64,000 nucleotides of DNA from Geovibrio ferrireducens. GTDB lineage: Bacteria; Chrysiogenota; Deferribacteres; Deferribacterales; Geovibrionaceae. The stretch is taken from assembly GCF_026226615.1 (NCBI RefSeq), contig NZ_JAJAPB010000006.1:62001-126000 (forward strand), given 5' to 3'. Every line of letters begins with the position of its first letter. Within the stretch, counting starts at the first letter, position 1. A program made the translations under genes and the position numbers. Positions 53,567 through 63,338 of the stretch are shown piece after piece. A model generated the notes under the pieces. The model had not been told where the DNA came from, searched no databases, and was given only the letters and a program-made list of their open reading frames with translations.

Positions 53567-54202
53567 CTAATCGTCTGTATCAAGCTTTTCGTTATATTTT
53601 GCAATAACAGTTTCGCCCGCTTTCACAATATCGCCGTTTTTGACGATTATGTCAAAGCTTTTGGGGAGGAACAGGTCAACACGTGAAGAGAACTTGATTA
53701 TCCCCAGCCTGTCGCCGAAGGAAACCTTGTCCCCTTTGTTCCAGTAGCACACTGTGCGTCTGGCAACGAGACCTGCAATCTGTTTAACAATCATGGGGCC
53801 GTATTCCGTGTCAACGTAGATAACGTTCTGCTCATTTCTTTCCCCGGCGTCCGGTCTGTCGGCAGGGATGAACGAGCCGGGCTTATGGCGTATTCCCGTG
53901 ATTGTGCCCGCAACTGGCATTCTGTTTACATGCACGTTGAAAACATTCATGAAAACGCTGATTTTGTTGTATGTTCTTCCTTCAAATTCCGTTTCCGCAA
54001 TATCGATCACTTTTCCGTCCGCAGCTGAAACAGCTATTTCATCGAACGGGGGAATATCTCTCTCAGGATCTCTGAAAAACCAGAGAAACAGGGCGAGGAT
54101 AACAAGTGAAAGGAATGTGAGCAGACCTTTCGGCAAAAAGAAAATGATGAGAAACGCGACAAGCGCGACAAGAATGAAAGGATAACCTTCTTTCGCAAAC
54201 AA
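53567..54202 (-). CDS. psd: Phosphatidylserine decarboxylase (short type), with altered processing site
   Basis: Converts phosphatidylserine to phosphatidylethanolamine. 211 residues, the short form found beside pssA in many bacteria: N-terminal membrane helices, ADGKVI, FMNVFNVHVNRMP. Proenzyme processing normally occurs at Gly-Ser in a sequence like RFGSRVD; here it reads KFSSRVD (F171-S172-S173), so the Gly is replaced by Ser, while the pyruvoyl-forming Ser is kept. It starts with TTG preceded by GGAG. Only 17 bases separate it from pssA; an ilvC terminator lies upstream. Confidence 0.9.
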   Translation of the reverse strand: MFAKEGYPFILVALVAFLIIFFLPKGLLTFLSLVILALFLWFFRDPERDIPPFDEIAVSAADGKVIDIAETEFEGRTYNKISVFMNVFNVHVNRMPVAGTITGIRHKPGSFIPADRPDAGERNEQNVIYVDTEYGPMIVKQIAGLVARRTVCYWNKGDKVSFGDRLGIIKFSSRVDLFLPKSFDIIVKNGDIVKAGETVIAKYNEKLDTDD

Positions 54203-54215
54203 GGGAGAACTCCGG

Positions 54216-54251
54216 TAAAAATTATTTCAGGGCGGAAACACCGCCCTGAAT
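54216..54251 (-). terminator. Terminator between ilvC and psd
   Basis: TTCAGGGCGG-TGTTT-CCGCCCTGAA on the minus strand, a perfect 10-bp stem, followed by ATAATTTTT. It lies between the ilvC stop and the psd start, so it could separate the operons or allow partial read-through. Confidence 0.75.
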
Positions 54252-54263
54252 AATTACAATATA

Positions 54264-55301
<1,038 letters not shown>

Positions 55302-55343
55302 TTAGCTGTTTATTTACAATCTTTTTTAATTCTTTTTTATAAA

Positions 55344-55383
55344 GTGAGAAACCCTTTTTTCACGAAAAAAAACGGTTTCTCAC
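55344..55383 (-). other. Long perfect hairpin between ilvN and ilvC
   Basis: GTGAGAAACC and GGTTTCTCAC form a 10-bp stem enclosing a second TTTTTT/AAAAAA stem. Followed by TTTATAAAAAAG. It is in the operon's middle, 63 bases before ilvC, and could be an mRNA-stabilising or partial-termination element. Confidence 0.5.
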
Positions 55384-55409
55384 ACTCTTCCCAAAAAATC
55401 GAATACCGC

Positions 55410-55904
55410 TTACTTATCGCTCGTAGCTTTACTGCCCCTTGCGATAGCGACGCTTCCGGTGCGGACGACCTCGATTATTCCGTAGGGTTCCATCACCTTG
55501 AGGAAGGCGGTGTTTTTGTCCTTTGTGCCTGTGATTTCAATAACCAGCGATTCACCGTTGAGGTCAATGGTTTTCGCCCTGAACGTGCTGACGATATTGA
55601 AGATCTCAGGTCTTGTGCGTCCTGTGGCATGAACCTTCACAAGGAGCATTTCACGCTCTATGTGATCCATGGAAACAACATCGCGCACTTTTATAACATT
55701 CACCAGCTTGCGGAGCTGCTTTATGATCTGCTCGATCACAGCATCATCCCCTCTGGTGACTATGGTCATTATGGAGAGCCCCTCTTCCACTGTTTCGCCC
55801 ACGGAGAGACTTTCTATGTTGTAGCCTCTGCCGCTGAAAAGGCCGGAAATGCGGGAGAGGACACCGAATTTGTTTTCAACAAGAACGGATATGATATGTC
55901 TCAT
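55410..55904 (-). CDS. ilvN: Acetolactate synthase small (regulatory) subunit
   Basis: 164 residues: N-terminal ACT domain (HIISVLVENKFGVLSRISGL, FSGRGYNIESLSVG) that binds valine, and C-terminal ALS_ss_C domain (EIFNIVSTFRAKTIDLNGES). Starts 12 bases after ilvB. Confidence 0.96.
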   Translation of the reverse strand: MRHIISVLVENKFGVLSRISGLFSGRGYNIESLSVGETVEEGLSIMTIVTRGDDAVIEQIIKQLRKLVNVIKVRDVVSMDHIEREMLLVKVHATGRTRPEIFNIVSTFRAKTIDLNGESLVIEITGTKDKNTAFLKVMEPYGIIEVVRTGSVAIARGSKATSDK

Positions 55905-55916
55905 CTTTCTGCCCCC

Positions 55917-57608
55917 TTACCTGAAAAGCATTTCATTGTTAGAGGCTCCGGCGGGAACCATGGGGAAAACGTTTTCCTCTCTGTCCACACGGAAGTCCAT
56001 TATTACCGGAAGATTCTTGATCTTCAGGGATTCACGGAGGACATCCTCCACCTCTGAGGGTTTCTCAGCGCGCAGACCCACGCAGCCGAACGCCTCTGCC
56101 AGCTTCACAAAATCCGGCTGGCATTCAAGGCATGTGCTGCTGTAGCGTTTGTCAAAGAACATCTGCTGCCACTGCCTCACCATTCCGAGGAAGAAGTTGT
56201 TGAGTATGGCCACCTTAACGCCGACTCTGTACTGAACGGCGGTGGTCATCTCCTGTATGTTCATAAGGAAGCTGCCGTCTCCCGCTATGTCGAAAACCTC
56301 TTTATCGGGCATGCCCATCTTTGCGCCTATGGCAGCGGGAAAACCGAAGCCCATAGTGCCGAGGCCGCCGGAGGAGATGAACTGGCGCGGACGGTCAAAC
56401 TTATAGAACTGACCCGCCCACATCTGGTGCTGGCCGACTTCCGTGCAGATAATGGCATCACCCTTGGTAACATTGTAGATCTGTTCCACAACATACTGGG
56501 GCTTTATGACTTTATCCGAAAAAGTGTATGAAAAAGGCTGTTCTTTGTTCCATGCATCGATCTTCGCCTGCCACTCTTTCCTTTCCGCTTTGTGCTTGTC
56601 CCATCCGAAGTTTTTAACCTCTTCCAGTGCCTGAGCGAGAACGATTTTGCAGTCCCCTACTATGGGGATTTCAACGGGAACATTTTTGCTTATCGATGCG
56701 GGGTCAACGTCAATATGGGCTATCTTCGCATGGGGGGCAAAGCCGCTGAGCTTGCCTGTTGAGCGATCAGAGAACCTTGTCCCGACGGCTATTATATAGT
56801 CCGCCTCGGTTATTGCCATATTTGAGGCTTTGTTGCCGTGCATTCCCAGCCAGCCCACGCTCTGTGGATGGGTTCCGGGGAATGAGCCGAGGCCGAGGAA
56901 GGTGGTTATAACAGGAACGCCGGTTATCTCCGCAAGCTGTTTAAGCTCATCCGCCGCATTGGCAAGGGTAACACCGCCGCCTGAAAGGATGATCGGTTTC
57001 TTCGCACCTTCGAGGAGCCTGAGCATTTTGCGTATCTGTCCCGGATGCCCTTTGGTATTGGGGCTGTAGCCGGGAAGGCTTATCTCTTTATCCCAGTTGA
57101 ACTCAGCCTTGGCATTCACGACATCCTTGGGCAGATCCACCACAACGGGGCCGGGTCGGCCTGTTCTGGCTATGTAGAACGCCTCTTTTATGGTTGCCGC
57201 CATGTCTCTGACATCGTTTACCAGATAGCTGTGCTTGACTATGGGACGTGTAATCCCCACTATGTCCGCTTCCTGAAACGCATCTCCGCCTATGAGATTT
57301 GTGGAGACCTGCCCCGTGAAAACCACAAGGGGGATAGAATCCATATAGGCGTTGGCTATTCCCGTAACAAGGTTGGTGGCGCCGGGGCCTGATGTCCCGA
57401 AGCATACGCCGACCTTGCCTGTTGCTCTGGCAAAGCCTTCCGCTGCGTGTATGCCGCCCTGTTCGTGGCGGGGAAGGACGTGGAGCAAATCCGCGTCGAA
57501 GAGTTTGTCGTATATCCCTAAAAGCACTCCGCCGGGGTAGCCGAATATAAGATCGGCTCCCTCCTCATGCAGGGCTTTAACTAATATTTCCGCTCCGGTG
57601 ATCGGCAT
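55917..57608 (-). CDS. ilvB: Acetolactate synthase large (catalytic) subunit
   Basis: TPP enzyme that starts branched-chain synthesis. 563 residues. Seen: GYPGGVLLGIYD, the catalytic glutamate in HEQGGIHAAEGFARAT, FAD-binding middle domain (RFSDRSTGKLSGFAPHAKI), and the TPP motif GDGSFLMNIQEMTTA ending in NNFFLGMVRQWQQ. Herbicide-site residues look normal. Ribosome site AGGAG before the ATG. Confidence 0.97.
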   Translation of the reverse strand: MPITGAEILVKALHEEGADLIFGYPGGVLLGIYDKLFDADLLHVLPRHEQGGIHAAEGFARATGKVGVCFGTSGPGATNLVTGIANAYMDSIPLVVFTGQVSTNLIGGDAFQEADIVGITRPIVKHSYLVNDVRDMAATIKEAFYIARTGRPGPVVVDLPKDVVNAKAEFNWDKEISLPGYSPNTKGHPGQIRKMLRLLEGAKKPIILSGGGVTLANAADELKQLAEITGVPVITTFLGLGSFPGTHPQSVGWLGMHGNKASNMAITEADYIIAVGTRFSDRSTGKLSGFAPHAKIAHIDVDPASISKNVPVEIPIVGDCKIVLAQALEEVKNFGWDKHKAERKEWQAKIDAWNKEQPFSYTFSDKVIKPQYVVEQIYNVTKGDAIICTEVGQHQMWAGQFYKFDRPRQFISSGGLGTMGFGFPAAIGAKMGMPDKEVFDIAGDGSFLMNIQEMTTAVQYRVGVKVAILNNFFLGMVRQWQQMFFDKRYSSTCLECQPDFVKLAEAFGCVGLRAEKPSEVEDVLRESLKIKNLPVIMDFRVDREENVFPMVPAGASNNEMLFR

Positions 57609-57658
57609 TTTAAAATCTCCTGAGTATTACAAAACTATTACAAGGTTAGATAAACGGT

Positions 57659-59314
57659 TCAGTCCCTTTTGAAGATGGCGCCGTCTGCCGCACTTGAAAC
57701 ACCCTTAGCGTATTTCAGCAGGTAGCCGTGCTTGATTTTCGGTTCGGGTTTGACCCAACCGGCCTGCCGTCTCCTAAGCTCTTCTTCGGAAACGGCGAGA
57801 CCGATACCTCTCTCCGGGATATTGATGTTTATCACATCCCCGTCTTCAACTAACGCTATAATGCCGCCTTCCGCCGCTTCGGGGGAGATATGCCCTATGC
57901 AGGGTCCCCTTGTGCCGCCGGAGAAGCGTCCGTCTGTAATAAGCGTGACTCTGTTAAGCCCCATACCCATGATGGCGGCGGTGGGGGCAAGCATTTCACG
58001 CATGCCCGGCCCGCCTTTGGGGCCTTCGTAACGGATGACAACAACATCACCGTTAACTATTTTACCTGCGTGGATGGCAGCCATAGCCGCCTCCTCGCTG
58101 TCGAATACTTTTGCTTTACCGCTGAAAACAAGCATGTCCTCATTTACGGCAGACTGTTTCACAACACAGCCGTTCGGCGCTATGTTCCCTTTCAGGACAG
58201 CGATTCCGCCTTCCTTGTGATAAGGGTTGTCCAGCGGGCGCACTATATCCTCATCGAAGATCTGCGCCTTGTCGGCTATTTCGTAAACTGTTTTGCAGCT
58301 TACGGTTATATTGTCCTCAAGCAGAGGCTTAAGGCGTTTCTGGAAAGCGGGGATTCCGCCCGCCGCGTCAACATCTTCCATATAAAATTCGCCGCCGGGG
58401 TTGATGCTTGTTATGTGCGGCGTGGATTTGCTGAATTTATCAAAAGTATCAAGGTTAAGCTCAACACCCGCTTCGTAAGCTATTGCGGGAAGGTGAAGAG
58501 TGGTGTTTGTGGAGCCGCCGAGGGCGAGATCCATCTTCACTGCGTTGTTGAACGCCTTTTCATTCATAATATCTCTGGGTTTGATGTCCTGCCTTACCAG
58601 CTCGCATATCTGCACGCCCGATTCAAAGGCGATTCTGCGTTTGTTGCCGGAACCGGCAATTCCTGTTCCGCATCCGGGAAGGCTCATTCCCATGGCCTCT
58701 GTGAGACATGCCATAGTGTTTGCGGTGAAAAGCCCCTGACAGGCGCCCTGACCGGGGCATGCGTTCATTTCAAGCCCGTCCATCTCCTCCGCACTGATTT
58801 TTCCCGCGCGGCACTGAGCCATAGCCTCGAAACTGTCTGTGATGAAGGAGCGCCTCTTCATGCGCCATGAGCCGCCGAGCATAGGCCCCGCGGTGACAAC
58901 GATTGAAGGAACATTAAGCCTTGCGGCAGCCATGAGCATACCGGGGGTGATTTTATCGCAGTTGGAGAGGAAAACCACTCCGTCCAGAGCGTGGGCTTCC
59001 ACCACGCACTCGATCATATCAGCGATTGCATCTCTGGAAGGGAGGCTGTAGTGCATGCCTGTATGCCCCATGGAAATACCATCGCAAATTCCCGGCACGC
59101 AGAAAATAAAACCGTGCCCTCCGCCCGTGTGAATGCCTTTGTCAATGAAACGCTCTAGGTCTCTCATCCCGGTGTGTCCGGGTATAAGGTCGGTGAAACT
59201 GGAGCAGATGCCGATGTGCGGTCTTTCCATGCTGCTTTTGGGAACGCCCGCGCCGTACATCAGCGCGCGTGCAGGGGCTCTGTCCAGACCTTTTTTCACT
59301 CTGTCGCTTCGCAT
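57659..59314 (-). CDS. ilvD: Dihydroxy-acid dehydratase
   Basis: Fe-S enzyme of the third step. 551 residues. Seen: [30 protein letters not shown] with cluster cysteine, [18 protein letters not shown] and [20 protein letters not shown]. First gene of the ilvD-B-N-C unit; its leader contains a promoter and an attenuator-like hairpin. Confidence 0.97.
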   Translation of the reverse strand: MRSDRVKKGLDRAPARALMYGAGVPKSSMERPHIGICSSFTDLIPGHTGMRDLERFIDKGIHTGGGHGFIFCVPGICDGISMGHTGMHYSLPSRDAIADMIECVVEAHALDGVVFLSNCDKITPGMLMAAARLNVPSIVVTAGPMLGGSWRMKRRSFITDSFEAMAQCRAGKISAEEMDGLEMNACPGQGACQGLFTANTMACLTEAMGMSLPGCGTGIAGSGNKRRIAFESGVQICELVRQDIKPRDIMNEKAFNNAVKMDLALGGSTNTTLHLPAIAYEAGVELNLDTFDKFSKSTPHITSINPGGEFYMEDVDAAGGIPAFQKRLKPLLEDNITVSCKTVYEIADKAQIFDEDIVRPLDNPYHKEGGIAVLKGNIAPNGCVVKQSAVNEDMLVFSGKAKVFDSEEAAMAAIHAGKIVNGDVVVIRYEGPKGGPGMREMLAPTAAIMGMGLNRVTLITDGRFSGGTRGPCIGHISPEAAEGGIIALVEDGDVININIPERGIGLAVSEEELRRRQAGWVKPEPKIKHGYLLKYAKGVSSAADGAIFKRD

Positions 59315-59333
59315 TAGGCTCTCCTTAATGTAG

Positions 59334-59367
59334 AAAAAAGCCTTAAAAACCCTGCGGTTTCAAGGCC
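59334..59367 (-). terminator. Attenuator-like terminator hairpin in the ilvD leader
   Basis: Minus strand GCCTT-GAAACC-GCAG-GGTTTTTAAGGC followed by six T: stem of GCCTT/AAGGC plus AAACC/GGTTT with small bulges. It lies 20 bases before the ilvD start and about 50 bases after the predicted transcription start, which is where an attenuator would be. Confidence 0.6.
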
Positions 59368-59424
59368 TTGTGAAGGTTTGCGCCCCTCTCTGACTTCAGG
59401 GAGGCTAAACATTGTTAAGCAGTA

Positions 59425-59453
59425 ACAATAGCACAACACCTATGCTTGATCAA
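59425..59453 (-). promoter_or_regulatory. Promoter of the ilvD-ilvC unit
   Basis: TTGATC and TATTGT on the minus strand are separated by exactly 17 bases. The predicted start at about 59418 gives a leader of roughly 104 bases containing the attenuator-like hairpin. Confidence 0.55.
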
Positions 59454-59564
59454 GCTGTAAAACGGTGTTTATGCAGTTTTAGAGATAATAAGTCTGAACA
59501 GGGTTGATTACAATATCAAATATGGAATGTACTGATGAAACAGATGCCTTACAACGGAGGATTC

Positions 59565-59642
59565 ATGACAATGAAAACGGGTGTGAGGCAGCCCGCATAT
59601 GCTCCTGTGACTTCGCCGTTTCAAACCTCAAATGTATTATGA
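59565..59642 (+). CDS. Possible 25-residue peptide upstream of the ATPase gene
   Basis: GGAGG four bases before the ATG opens MTMKTGVRQPAYAPVTSPFQ, then TSNVL and stop. The stop codon overlaps the first palindrome before the ATPase gene. It has a good ribosome site but no recognised family; it could be a leader peptide, a gene remnant or chance. Confidence 0.25.
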   Translation: MTMKTGVRQPAYAPVTSPFQTSNVL

Positions 59643-59672
59643 TAACATCATAACTATAATATCATAATGATA
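59637..59672 (+). promoter_or_regulatory. TATAAT box bracketed by two palindromes before the ATPase gene
   Basis: TTATGAT-AAC-ATCATAA (59637-59653) and TATCATAATGATA (59660-59672) flank a consensus -10, TATAAT (59655-59660). A good -35 is not visible. This looks like a repressor operator, with half-sites somewhat like Fur/PerR boxes. Confidence 0.45.
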
Positions 59673-59734
59673 CTGCCATAATAAGCTTGCTCTTTTTTTA
59701 ATAATAAATTAGACTCAGACATAAGAGGTTTGCC

Positions 59735-60868
59735 ATGCTGAGAAAGAATCCGTTCTACCTTAAAGTTCTGCCGCCGGAAGCCCCATTCTGCAACAGGGTC
59801 AGGGAGCTTAAGGAGCTTGAAAACTACGGATACAGCGGAACAAGCGTTGTCATCTATTCGCCCAGAAGAGAGGGCAAAACCTCACTTGTGAACAGGGTGC
59901 AGGAAAGACTGCACAAATCAGGCGCAGTTACCGTAAAGGCGGATTTCCTCAGTGTTTTTTCCGTGGAAGATATAGCCGCACGGCTGGCAAAGGCGGTTTT
60001 CAGCGAAACAAAAAAACATGAGCCGCTCTACAGAAAGGCAGTGAGCCTCATTAAGTCATTCCGCCCCGCCGTTCAGACAGACCCCCTCACAGGCAGCGTG
60101 TCCCTTACATTGCTGAGCGTATCCGGAAAAACAGGCTTTGAGCTTCTGGAAGATGTGCTTGAGTCATTAAAAATATTTTCACAAAGCGCAGGAAGCCCCC
60201 TGAATATTTTTATCGATGAGTTTCAGGAGGTTACATCACTGCGGGATTCGGCAAAGATTGAGGCTCTGCTGCGGACATATATGCAGGAAACCAGTGCATC
60301 ATTCTTCTTTGTGGGCAGCAGAAGGCGTATTCTTTCTGATATGTTCAATGAGCGCAAGCGCCCGTTTTATAAAATGGCAATGAGCTACCCTCTGGAAAAA
60401 ATAGCAGAAAATGAGCTGTCACATTGGATAAAAGAGCAGTTTGAACACAGCGGCGTTCTCTGCGAGGCAGAACTAGCCTGTGAGCTGGTGCGGCTTGCCC
60501 ACAGACACACATTTTATGTACAAAAGCTGGGAATGCTGACATTTAATCTGTCTGACAAAGCAGTTACGAGGGAAAGCCTTATAGCCGCATATCAGGATCT
60601 GCTTGAGAGCGAAAAGACCGTTTTCGAGGAATCATACCTTAAGCCTCTGGCATCAGCGCAGCGAAACCTGCTGACCGCACTGGCACGTGAAAACACAAAA
60701 CAGCCTTTCGCGCAGTACTACATCAGAAGGCACAGTCTGCCTTCCGCAGCCACATTGCAGTCTGCATTGAAGGCTCTCTTGAATGAGGATTTAGTGCATA
60801 GGGACGCTGATATTTATACCCTTGTTGACAAGGTTTTTGAAGATTATCTGCGCAGAAACTATTCTTAA
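59735..60868 (+). CDS. Archaeal-type (ATPase_2 family) AAA ATPase
   Basis: 377 residues. N-terminal NPFYLKVLPPEAPFCNRVREL, Walker A in the RRxGKT form of this family (SPRREGKTSLV, 42-52), Walker B LNIFIDEFQEV with D161/E162, sensor segment FFVGSRRRILSDMFNERKRP, and a C-terminal winged-helix (IRRHSLPSAATLQSALKALL). Such ATPases are abundant and multi-copy in archaea and patchy in bacteria; their role is not established. It stands alone between the ilv cluster and ruvB-radA, so it may be an acquired gene. Confidence 0.85.
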   Translation: MLRKNPFYLKVLPPEAPFCNRVRELKELENYGYSGTSVVIYSPRREGKTSLVNRVQERLHKSGAVTVKADFLSVFSVEDIAARLAKAVFSETKKHEPLYRKAVSLIKSFRPAVQTDPLTGSVSLTLLSVSGKTGFELLEDVLESLKIFSQSAGSPLNIFIDEFQEVTSLRDSAKIEALLRTYMQETSASFFFVGSRRRILSDMFNERKRPFYKMAMSYPLEKIAENELSHWIKEQFEHSGVLCEAELACELVRLAHRHTFYVQKLGMLTFNLSDKAVTRESLIAAYQDLLESEKTVFEESYLKPLASAQRNLLTALARENTKQPFAQYYIRRHSLPSAATLQSALKALLNEDLVHRDADIYTLVDKVFEDYLRRNYS

Positions 60869-60970
60869 CAAGCTCTGAACCCCTGCGCAGGGAGGTAATC
60901 TTTTGTCCGCCCCGCCTCCGCCCGTAACAACCCCTTTGCAATTTGCGGACAGTCCTGATATTGTTTTGTC

Positions 60971-61999
60971 ATGGATTCAGACAGCATTTTCTCCAAAGAT
61001 AAATTCGATGAGGACACCCTCACCAGCCACATACGTCCGCAAAGACTGGACGACTACATCGGCCAGCATAAGGTCAAGGAAAACCTGCGCATATTCGTTC
61101 AGGCCGCCAAGCAGAGAGGTCAGAGCCTAGACCACTGCCTGTTTTACGGCCCGCCGGGGCTGGGAAAAACAACCCTCGCCTACATTATCGCAAGCGAGCT
61201 TGGGGTAAACATAAACTCCACCTCAGGCCCCGTCATAGAAAAGGCGGGGGATCTCGCCGCCATTCTCACCAACCTGCAGGAGGGGGATGTTCTTTTCATC
61301 GACGAAATCCACCGCCTGCACTCCAACGTGGAGGAGATCCTCTATCCGGCTATGGAGGACTTCAAGCTGGACATTATAATAGGTCAGGGACCTGCGGCGA
61401 GAACAATTAAGGTTGATCTGCAAAGCTTCACCCTTGTGGGCGCAACCACCCGTGCGGGGCTTCTCACCTCACCCCTGCGTGACCGCTTCGGGGTCATCAT
61501 GCGCCTTGAGTTTTATGATGAGGAGAACCTCGCCACAATAATCACCAGAGCATCAAGAATACTCAACCTCAAAACAGAATACGCAGCCGCACTTGAGATA
61601 GCCCGCAGAAGCAGGGGAACCCCCCGTATCGCCCACCGCATCCTCCGCCGTGTGCGCGATTTTGCCGATGTGCTTAATAACGGACTGGTAGATCTGGAGA
61701 TAGCCCGCGAGGGACTTCTGCGTCTGGAAATTGACAATGAGGGGCTGGACGCGTCAGACAGAGGATTCCTGAAAGCCATAATCGAAAAATACGAAGGCGG
61801 CCCAGTGGGGCTTGAAACCCTTGCCGCAACACTCTCTGAAGAAAAAGACACCATAGAGGATGTCATAGAACCGTACCTCATATATAAAGGCTTCGTCAAA
61901 AAGACCCCAAGAGGCAGGGTTGCCACCCGCCTTGCCTATGAACACCTTCACATGGAACCCCGCAGCGGGCTGACCATTGATGATTTCCTCGGTGAATAA
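60971..61999 (+). CDS. ruvB: Holliday junction branch migration helicase RuvB
   Basis: 342 residues. RuvB N-terminal AAA domain with [19 protein letters not shown], Walker [12 protein letters not shown] (60-70), Walker [12 protein letters not shown], sensor [17 protein letters not shown], and the C-terminal winged helix ([19 protein letters not shown]). ruvA and ruvC are not adjacent. Its stop codon overlaps the radA start by one base. Confidence 0.97.
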   Translation: MDSDSIFSKDKFDEDTLTSHIRPQRLDDYIGQHKVKENLRIFVQAAKQRGQSLDHCLFYGPPGLGKTTLAYIIASELGVNINSTSGPVIEKAGDLAAILTNLQEGDVLFIDEIHRLHSNVEEILYPAMEDFKLDIIIGQGPAARTIKVDLQSFTLVGATTRAGLLTSPLRDRFGVIMRLEFYDEENLATIITRASRILNLKTEYAAALEIARRSRGTPRIAHRILRRVRDFADVLNNGLVDLEIAREGLLRLEIDNEGLDASDRGFLKAIIEKYEGGPVGLETLAATLSEEKDTIEDVIEPYLIYKGFVKKTPRGRVATRLAYEHLHMEPRSGLTIDDFLGE

Positions 62000-63330
62000 T
62001 GGCTAAGAAAAAATCAGTATATATCTGCCAGAGCTGCGGCAGCGTCTCCCCGAAATGGATAGGCAAATGCCCCGAATGCGGCGCATGGAGCAGTTATGTG
62101 GAGGAGATGCCTCAGGACGAGACAGCATCTTCCTCCAAGGTAAGAGATGTTCAGCCCCTTCTCCTCGGTTCCATAAAAGGGCTTGAGGTTGACCGCACAA
62201 AGACCGGAATCGGCGAGCTTGATCAGGTTCTGGGCGGCGGCTTCGTGAAGGGCTCCGTTGTCCTTGTGGGCGGTGAGCCGGGCATAGGAAAATCAACAAT
62301 CATGCTTCAGGTAGCGGGAATCCTCGGCACAAGGGGCGCAAAGATACTTTACGCATCCGGCGAGGAATCCCCCTCACAGATAAAAATGCGCGCCGAAAGG
62401 CTGGGCATAGCGACAGACAATCTCTCAATCCTCGCCACAAACTCGCTTGAGGACATACTCACAGCGGCGGACAGGGACAAGTTCGCCTACATAGTGGCGG
62501 ACTCGGTGCAGACCATCGCCTCGGAGGAGCTTAACTCCGCCCCCGGCACAGTGGGACAGGTGAAGCATGTCACCTACCGCATGGTTGAGGCGGCGAAGCA
62601 GAAAGGAATAACAACCCTGATCGTCGGTCAGGTTACCAAGGACGGATATATCGCAGGGCCAAAGGTTCTGGAACACCTTGTGGACACAGTGCTTTACTTC
62701 GAAGGGGACTATTCCAGAGGGATAAGAATCCTCCGCTCGGTCAAAAACCGCTTCGGCCCCACAAACGAGGTCGGACTGTTTGAGATGAGCAGTCAGGGGC
62801 TTCTGGAATGTCCGGACGGCGGACTGCTTGGCAGCACCCAGTCGGACGCGGCGGGCAAGGTGCTTGTACCCGTGATGGAGGGAACGAGAGCGTTTCTTGT
62901 GGAATTACAGGCACTTGTGACACCCACCTACTTTCAGTTTTCCCGCCGCAACGCAAACGGCTTTGACACCAACAGGCTGAACATGCTGATCGCTGTTCTT
63001 GACAAAAAGGGCGGGCTGAACCTCGGCGCATCGGACATCTACCTGAATATTGCAGGCGGAATAAAGATAACGGAAACCTCCGCCGACCTGGCGGTGTGCG
63101 CGGCGATAATTTCCTCATTCAGGGAAAAACCCGTTCGGACAGATACAATTTTCGTCGGAGAAGTAGGACTGACGGGGGAGACAAGGAATGTTGCCAACAT
63201 CAAAAACAGATTGACCGAGGCGGTCAAATTTGGTGTAAAGCGCGCATATCTCCCCGAAAAGATAGACTTTGACGGAAAACTTGATATAATCCCAGTTAAA
63301 AATATTTCAGACTTTCTTGACAAATTCTAG
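61999..63330 (+). CDS. radA: DNA repair protein RadA (Sms)
   Basis: 443 residues. N-terminal zinc finger C10-C13-C24-C27 (CQSCGSVSPKWIGKCPECGAW region), Walker A GGEPGIGKSTI, the RadA-specific KNRFG motif (VKNRFGPTNEVG), and a C-terminal Lon-protease-like domain. Helicase-like protein that extends recombination intermediates, consistent with its coupling to ruvB. Confidence 0.97.
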   Translation: MAKKKSVYICQSCGSVSPKWIGKCPECGAWSSYVEEMPQDETASSSKVRDVQPLLLGSIKGLEVDRTKTGIGELDQVLGGGFVKGSVVLVGGEPGIGKSTIMLQVAGILGTRGAKILYASGEESPSQIKMRAERLGIATDNLSILATNSLEDILTAADRDKFAYIVADSVQTIASEELNSAPGTVGQVKHVTYRMVEAAKQKGITTLIVGQVTKDGYIAGPKVLEHLVDTVLYFEGDYSRGIRILRSVKNRFGPTNEVGLFEMSSQGLLECPDGGLLGSTQSDAAGKVLVPVMEGTRAFLVELQALVTPTYFQFSRRNANGFDTNRLNMLIAVLDKKGGLNLGASDIYLNIAGGIKITETSADLAVCAAIISSFREKPVRTDTIFVGEVGLTGETRNVANIKNRLTEAVKFGVKRAYLPEKIDFDGKLDIIPVKNISDFLDKF

Positions 63331-63338
63331 GAGGAAAC

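Larger units (their letters stand above)
59315..59734. other. Intergenic region between ilvD and the ATPase gene (420 bases)
   Basis: Contains the ilvD leader hairpin and promoter on the left, a 25-codon small frame in the middle and two palindromes around a TATAAT box on the right, each listed separately. The rest is AT-rich without further visible signals. Confidence 0.6.

Noticed and set aside
55344-56057. A 237-codon open frame on the plus strand over ilvN
   Set aside because: Antisense to ilvN and the end of ilvB; their conservation explains this region fully.
57890-58870. A 326-codon open frame on the plus strand inside ilvD
   Set aside because: Antisense to the conserved dehydratase; no recognisable domain and no supporting signals.
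59313-59412. Possible leader peptide frame beginning MFSLPEVREGRKPS before ilvD
   Set aside because: No ribosome site, a start almost at the predicted transcript end, and no run of Leu, Ile or Val codons.
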